Source: Owenia fusiformis
Taxonomy: Eukaryota > Annelida > Polychaeta > Sabellida > Oweniidae
Direction: 5' to 3'
DNA length: 64,000 bases
Assembly: GCA_903813345.2 (NCBI GenBank)
Contig: CAIIXF020000012.1
Coordinates: 4,631,318-4,695,317, forward strand
Positions 60,101-64,000 of this stretch are shown here, in pieces. Below the pieces are notes generated by a model. The model was given only the letters and a program-made list of their open reading frames with translations. It had not been told where the DNA came from and did no database searches. The translations under genes and the position numbers were made by a program. Numbering within the stretch: the first letter of the stretch is position 1; every line of letters begins with the position of its first letter.

Positions 60101-62744
60101 AGTGGAACATCAGTATGTAAGAATAAGGCTCAGTATATCAATTGATGGGCATCAGTAAGTACCAATAAATACCAAGTACATCCCCGTTCACTCGGAAGGC
60201 CGAGTGTGCGAAGATGCACCAAGTAAGTATATCCACCGATGAACATTTGTCTGCAAGAATTCCAATGCCCAAGTGCATCCAGTTGAGCTAGTCACCTAAA
60301 ACGTTCTGTGGAGTTGCTCAATGGAGTCTTAATGTACCAAAGAACAAGCCAGAAATCTTGCAAATGAAAAATTTTATGCAACATTATGTGTGGGTAGCAT
60401 TTTTTGTGTCAGCTTGAATTTTTTATGTCACCCTGAATATTAAACTTACATCGGCTGGGATGAATGAAGAAGCCAATGTAATGGCAGACCAGAAAAATAT
60501 TCCAACTGTCATGATTGCTTTACGACTAATTCGGTCACCGAGATATCCAAATATGGGTGACAGAACCATGTAACTCATTATAAACGAGGTCTGTAATAAC
60601 CCTGTGGCGGCCCTGTCAAGTTTCTGACCTTTGAAGTAGTAATTCATGATCTCCTCCAAAACACCTGCAAGAAAAAAATCAATTTTACATTTAAGGTTTC
60701 AATAAAATCGGGTCAATAACATAACAAACCAATCACCTGCAAATAGTTACAAAAATGAAACAAAATTCATGTACAGGGTGGTAAAAAAGGCAACCCTGTA
60801 TTTTCCTAATTTCTTTGTCATTTTGAAGAATTACACCCTTTTATTTGGCACATTTTTACATCATTCAATACCAACCATCCTACCATATTTCATGACCATC
60901 AGACTGATAGTCGCAATGTTACAGCACTTTGAACATTTGGAGCATGTTGTTCAAAGTGGTGTAACATTATAACTATCAGTCTGATGGTCATGAAATATGG
61001 TAGGAAATTAAATGATGTACATATGTGCTAAATATCAGGGAATAATTTCCTAAAATCCTAAGATATGGTGAAAATAGCAACAGAATTGCATTTTTTGACC
61101 ACCCTGTATATAGAAGTACATATCAAATTTGCATTTACCATTTGTAGATTTGGTATTTATTCAGCTTTACAGGCAGATTTACAAGTGCCAGGCAATTATT
61201 CTATCTCTATAGCAACAAAAAGAAAAAATGTACTCCGAGACATTATTGGTTATTATCAAGGAACATTTCAACATTTGTTGCTAAAAATACTTTTTACGTG
61301 GGACTTAACAGTTCATCAGATGCCAGACCCATATCCAGGGGTAGGGGGGGGGGGGGGGGGTTGATTGGTTCGAGCAAATCCCCCCTGGCCAAAAATTCTT
61401 TAAAATCACACAGTTTTTCACCATTCTGAGCACTTTTTAAGTGATTTTGGCCATTTAAGGACCTAAATTGTCAAAAGTGAACCCCCTTGGCAAAAGCTGG
61501 CTATAATGCGTTCGTTGCAAAGCTAAGCTGAACTTCTAGACAGGTGAAGTTTGTACCCTCCTAAGTTCCAATGACAGTTCAGCTTAAAAAGTTACTATTG
61601 TGAAAAACAACTCTTTGGACTCTAAAATGAAAAAATTCTTTGCATTACAGTAAGCATAGCTGTTTCTTCAGAAACTTCAAGCCAATCAAATTGAAAATAG
61701 CATTTCCCACTGATACTGCAATTCCGCGATTCTGCGTCGCCGCAGAAAAACCACAGAATTTGGCTTTACAAAATTTTTGCAGAATTTGATTTTTTTCGCA
61801 CAGAATTTCGCAGAAAGCGTGATTTTTCCAGTCAACCACCTCATTTTATCTCATATTTGTCACTCACATTGACTCCACAGACAGTCATCAGAAACTGGTG
61901 TTATGAGGATTTAGAAGGGGAAATATAAAATCTGTTTAAAATTCTCAAACTTCCAGCTTTTGTCTTGAAGATTAGGCCTAATATGTCACAAAGTTTGAAT
62001 TCCATGCAATTTCATAGTTCAGATTAAGCCGTTGCTTGCAGAATTTTTCGCGGAATTCGGGATTTCATGCAGAATTTGGTGCAGAATTTGACTTTTTCAT
62101 GCAGAATTTCCGCAGAGAATTTGCATTTTCCTAATACAGAAAAGTTGGATGTAACTTGCTATTAGCAAATTGAAAATCAAATGTTTGTTTGTAGATTTTA
62201 TTTATGTCTGTTTTGAAGTGGCTGACCAAAAATAAGTTACATTTTCCTTTTTCGTTTCAAAACATGTATTTCCTGTATAATATAAATGTTAAAGATCTGA
62301 AAAATCTACAAATTAAATTATAATGGGATGTCATTCACTCATTTGCGCAGGTCATTTTTGCAAGAAATTTCAAGATTTTCACATGGTTAATTTTTTACTC
62401 AAAAGTGGCTTGTTCACAGACAAAATAAACCCCTGGGAAATGAACAAACTCATGTAACGACAATGTCTATCTTGCTTCTAAACGAAATTCACCAGAAGCA
62501 TATTATTATCCAATATGAAATCATAGTAACAGGCGCAAACATCCAACACTCAGAATGATCTTCTGTCATGTTAACGACAATGGTGTAAACTCAAATCGCT
62601 TATTCTGGGAACCAGTTCATATGGATAAAATAATGAAATGATGTAATGTAACCACGTAATCTACTTACCAGTATGTGCTATGCTATCCATCGGACTATGT
62701 GAATTGTGGAACTCAGCCAAACACGACAATGAAGGCAACAACAT
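45170..62744 (-). CDS. Spinster-like major facilitator transporter (10 coding exons resolved, 476 aa)
   Basis: Predicted membrane transporter of the SPNS family, whose members export lysolipids from lysosomes (SPNS1) or sphingosine-1-phosphate (SPNS2). Coding exons in transcript order: 62744-62669 (doubtful), 60664-60450, 53946-53795, 52921-52718, 52296-52168, 51576-51381, 50728-50663, 50195-50097, 49758-49587, 45291-45170. All have GT-AG borders and join in frame to a TAA. Family blocks in order: [19 protein letters not shown] (MFS motif A, residues about 56-74), [95 protein letters not shown], then an acidic C-terminus. The first conserved segment, TM1 with its NYMDR-type motif, is not found between 60665 and 64000. 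The first exon listed is hydrophilic and may be an alternative start. Introns hold a LINE, a long inverted repeat and a tRNA-like sequence. Confidence 0.88.
45640..45720 (+). pseudogene. Reverse-transcriptase fragment in the left arm
   Basis: A plus-strand frame reads [15 protein letters not shown], a VPQGS reverse-transcriptase block. The right arm has the same segment on the minus strand (about 48430-48510), so the fragment was present before or was copied with the inverted duplication. Confidence 0.6.
45780..46820 (-). pseudogene. Decayed transposon-associated gene, left-arm copy
   Basis: Broken minus-strand frames. One frame reads [31 protein letters not shown] and YRGTSARR. A second reads [14 protein letters not shown]-like text then [16 protein letters not shown]. 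Further on come [11 protein letters not shown] and a cysteine-rich end ([10 protein letters not shown]). The order (DVVxDxYxxxSxKxxTRxxRG, EADTR, Cys-rich tail) matches a large family of uncharacterised multi-copy proteins in invertebrates that I believe to be mobile-element-associated. Frameshifts and stops disable it. Confidence 0.6.
47104..48430 (+). pseudogene. Decayed transposon-associated gene, right-arm copy
   Basis: Plus-strand counterpart of the left-arm copy. Frames in order: [31 protein letters not shown] and [14 protein letters not shown]; a shifted stretch (about 47470-47880) with remnants of the EADTR region; [46 protein letters not shown]; and a cysteine-rich end ([19 protein letters not shown]). 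Stops and frameshifts separate the frames. The family has no established biochemical role that I know. Confidence 0.65.
50335..50519. mobile_element. GTAGCCAG/CCCCC element copy, reverse orientation
   Basis: It starts GCATAGCCAGCTTTTGCCAA and ends TTGATTACGGACC, with a GGGGGGGG run near 50474. It is in reverse orientation to 3992-4226 and 61327-61505. It lies in an SPNS intron. Confidence 0.6.
53273..53343 (+). pseudogene. tRNA-Gly-like sequence, non-functional or SINE head
   Basis: It shares the body of animal tRNA-Gly(GCC): GTAGCGGTAGAAT with A-box features, CCTCGCC..GTGGGAGGCCCGGG, and a perfect B box GGTTCGAATCC (53322-53332) followed by TTTTT. The acceptor stem does not pair, the anticodon loop reads CGAGCAC with G at position 33, and one T-stem pair is broken. 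It could be a pseudogene or the promoter head of a SINE. Confidence 0.6.
54240..54392 (+). repeat. Possible LINE 3' tail relic
   Basis: The text CACTTTAATAAACTATTTTA ending in AAACTAAACTA resembles the 3' end of a CR1-type LINE on the plus strand. No coding remnant is attached. Confidence 0.3.
54891..59372 (-). pseudogene. LINE ORF2 protein, endonuclease and reverse transcriptase, interrupted by insertion
   Basis: The 5' segment (59372-56683) is one open frame of 890+ codons. An acidic leader precedes the APE-type endonuclease blocks ([41 protein letters not shown]). Reverse transcriptase follows: [14 protein letters not shown] with D677, [14 protein letters not shown], and FADD with D766-D767. 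The frame breaks at a nested insertion after SYLTYS and resumes at 55330 with [11 protein letters not shown], running to a TGA at 54891-54893 through LPSEIK-like C-terminal blocks. The insertion makes this copy inactive. Without it, only the TA duplication separates two halves in the same frame, so the LINE was intact when hit. Confidence 0.85.
55333..56680. mobile_element. 1348-bp non-coding DNA transposon nested in the LINE, TA target duplication
   Basis: The ends are inverted repeats CACTCTAAAAAA and TTTTTTAGAGTG, flanked by TA at 55331-55332 and 56681-56682. The interior is very AT-rich and dominated by ATTACTTAGTAATT-type palindromic words. It has no ORF. TA duplication suggests a Tc1/mariner-like mobilising enzyme supplied in trans. 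Confidence 0.92.
59866..60245. repeat. 181-bp tandem repeat, two copies plus a partial third
   Basis: The unit start CCACTGATGAACATCAGTAA at 59871 recurs at 60052 and, truncated, at 60233, an exact 181-bp period. Each unit contains a small hairpin (CACTCGG..CCGAGTG) and several CATCAGTAAGTA words. Confidence 0.85.
60774..61106. mobile_element. 333-bp palindromic MITE with CAGGGTGG ends, TA-flanked
   Basis: It starts CAGGGTGGTAAAAAAGG and ends TTTTTTGACCACCCTG, with TA on both sides (60772-60773, 61107-61108). Internal arms pair over CATTCAAT..CATATTTCATGACCATC. A lone TACAGGGTGGACAACAAAAC end at about 14714 may be a fragment of a related element. Confidence 0.8.
61327..61505. mobile_element. 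GTAGCCAG/CCCCC element copy with a 17-base G-run
   Basis: It contains GGCCAAAAATTCTTT and CAGTTTTTCACCATT in the same order as 3992-4226 and ends CAAAAGCTGGCTATA. The G-run is at 61344-61360. Confidence 0.65.
61700..62130. repeat. GCAGAATTT-rich repetitive stretch
   Basis: Repeated GCAGAATTT, CGCAGAA and CACAGAATTT words occur in two clusters (about 61720-61820 and 62035-62130). It is non-coding and may be internal repeats of one element. Confidence 0.5.
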
Positions 62745-62760
62745 ATCGATATTGATCTTA
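62669..62760 (-). other. Candidate first coding exon of the SPNS gene
   Basis: A consensus donor (GTAAGT) follows at 62663-62668. ATGs at 62744 and 62690 are in frame with exon 2 through a phase-1 junction, after an in-frame upstream stop. The encoded peptide is hydrophilic and unlike the TM1 region of SPNS proteins, so it is either an alternative start or a 5' UTR exon. Confidence 0.45.
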
Positions 62761-63267
62761 GCCGAAATCTTTGAAATTTAGATCGTCCATTTTGCAAGTC
62801 ACATGTCTGATCAGGTGTCTAGTTACTAGTTGATATCACGTGACTTGTGACATGTCACTCAGCCATGTTTTCAAAGAAAGATATTCATTTATTAGAAAAT
62901 GATTTTCGGACATCTGCTGCTGAATATAAAAGAAATGTTCCAAGATAACGATGTCAAATATTGTAGGAAGGGCCCCTGAAGCTACTGACTATTTAAAATC
63001 AACTTTATCAAGATATTACGCTAGGAAACTTTTTAATTTTATGAATCATAAAGACGTGAAATGATGCATTGAAATGTAAATTGAAACGGAACACATAAAG
63101 TGGTGAAAATCAACGAACTGAAGTTGAAAGACAACGTTCGCTACTTTGTTCAATTCTGGAAATCTCCAAGGGGCTGCAAATGGGAAATTATTTAGATTTT
63201 ATAACCTCAGAATACTGCCTTCAGTGTCGTGTTTGGCTGAGTTCCACAATGTAACCTAGTCCGATGG
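62687..63267. repeat. Inverted repeat with about 51-bp arms overlapping the candidate first exon
   Basis: 62687-62737 and 63216-63267 are near reverse complements (GTGTTTGGCTGAGTTCCACA, TAGTCCGATGG), separated by about 480 bases. Confidence 0.8.
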
Positions 63268-63279
63268 TAGTTCAACGTC

Positions 63280-63343
63280 GTTAAACTCAATAACGGCGTT
63301 CTTTATTATTAGGAATTTTGTTGGGGCCGTTATTGAGTTTAAC
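63280..63343. repeat. Perfect 18-bp hairpin
   Basis: GTTAAACTCAATAACGGC (63280-63297) and its exact complement (63326-63343) enclose 28 bases. It looks like a minimal foldback element or a structured upstream region. Confidence 0.8.
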
Positions 63344-63516
63344 CTCCTTGCTATTCTTTCCTTTGATGCAAGTTCTGAATCCATCGAAACCATTTTTCCG
63401 CGATAACGTGCAACTGATACTTGACAATAATATAAAAACACATAACATCAAGCGATTTAACACAATATTTTTGTGTTAAATGTTCATTTATACGAGTAAA
63501 ATGAGGCCACACTTAC

Positions 63517-63600
63517 CAATCTCTAAAGTGACATTTCCGCATGTTCCGTCATTGTGTCTGTTCGTCTGAGTGTCCCGGATCGTAAAATTAAACTACCAGC
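63517..63600 (-). other. Candidate alternative 5' UTR exon of the SPNS gene
   Basis: A consensus donor GTAAGT follows the minus-strand sequence ending in GAGATTG. A nine-codon upstream ORF (MTEHAEMSL, then TAG) lies within it. The frame that would join exon 2 has no ATG, so the exon would be non-coding and translation would start downstream. Confidence 0.4.
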
Positions 63601-64000
63601 GAAACGAAATTGTTGTCAAATAGATTGATAATTATTATCGCGATTACTCGGGATAAAAAGATCAATTTTGAGGATAACGGGTATCTTTGATTAATTTATA
63701 TAGCGCGTGTATACACGCAAAATAGTTATTAATTGCAAACCCAATGTTCGTTAATGCAGTGCCGTGATGACGGTTAATTCCTGAAACGATTTGCAATTTC
63801 GATGTTACCGAAACTGACCGACATTTTCGTCATTTCCAAACCTGTCTCCAATATTTTCGTAATTATGCATCAATAGGGTCTAAGGGGGATACGGGACGGG
63901 GTGTATGTGTTTATAAGGTATGTATGCATGTTTGAATCACATTCTTTGTGTAATATTGTCATGTTTTCAGGGTTTAATTTGTTCCGCTTGTCGAAACCTG

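Noticed and set aside
1-64000. CRISPR array, bacterial operon or phage content
   Set aside because: There are no regularly spaced repeats with unique spacers; introns, Pol III promoters and LINEs show nuclear eukaryotic DNA. The 128-bp and 181-bp tandem repeats have no spacers.

Overview
The window is eukaryotic nuclear DNA from an AT-rich animal genome, most likely a marine invertebrate. GT-AG introns split every host gene, the tRNA gene has internal A and B boxes, and the intergenic and intronic DNA is full of non-LTR retrotransposons and palindromic miniature elements. The host protein families (GT49 glycosyltransferases and a spinster-type transporter) fit a metazoan. I cannot fix the phylum; a hemichordate, echinoderm or mollusc is a guess from repeat style only.

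Bases 2567-37869 hold a head-to-tail cluster of three paralogous genes on the minus strand, named here C (28781-37869), B (10338-26192) and A (2567-7668) in transcription order. Each has nine coding exons with the same intron positions and phases (1,2,0,0,2,0,2,2). Each encodes a single-pass type II membrane protein of about 447-489 residues with a GT49 (LARGE/B4GAT1-type) domain and a conserved DAD motif. Gene B is heavily remodelled. A 5.2 kb two-ORF LINE lies antisense in intron 2. A 128-bp tandem array duplicates the splice acceptor and first part of the DAD exon. Miniature elements occupy other introns, and the stop codon falls in the terminal repeat of a palindromic element.

Bases 37870-45169 hold a tRNA-Arg(ACG) gene at 39585-39657, two weak candidate exons and many dispersed repeats.

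Bases 45170-62744 hold a spinster-like (SPNS) major facilitator gene on the minus strand. I resolved ten coding exons, from TM2 to the C-terminus, but found no exon for TM1. Its last intron carries a roughly 3.4 kb inverted repeat whose arms are two decayed copies of a transposon-associated gene. Its second intron carries a second LINE (CR1/Jockey type), itself split by a 1.35 kb element flanked by a TA target duplication. The right edge (62.6-64 kb) has two candidate alternative first exons and further hairpins.

How it works together: the GT49 enzymes would act in the Golgi/ER on glycans, possibly with diverged acceptors given their different stem regions. The SPNS protein would be a lysosomal or plasma-membrane lipid transporter. 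Nothing in the sequence links the two functionally. The strongest oddities are structural: tandem acceptor duplications in two paralogs, a same-frame TAG-ATG junction between the LINE ORFs, a long intronic hairpin, and a nested insertion whose TA duplication can be demonstrated.
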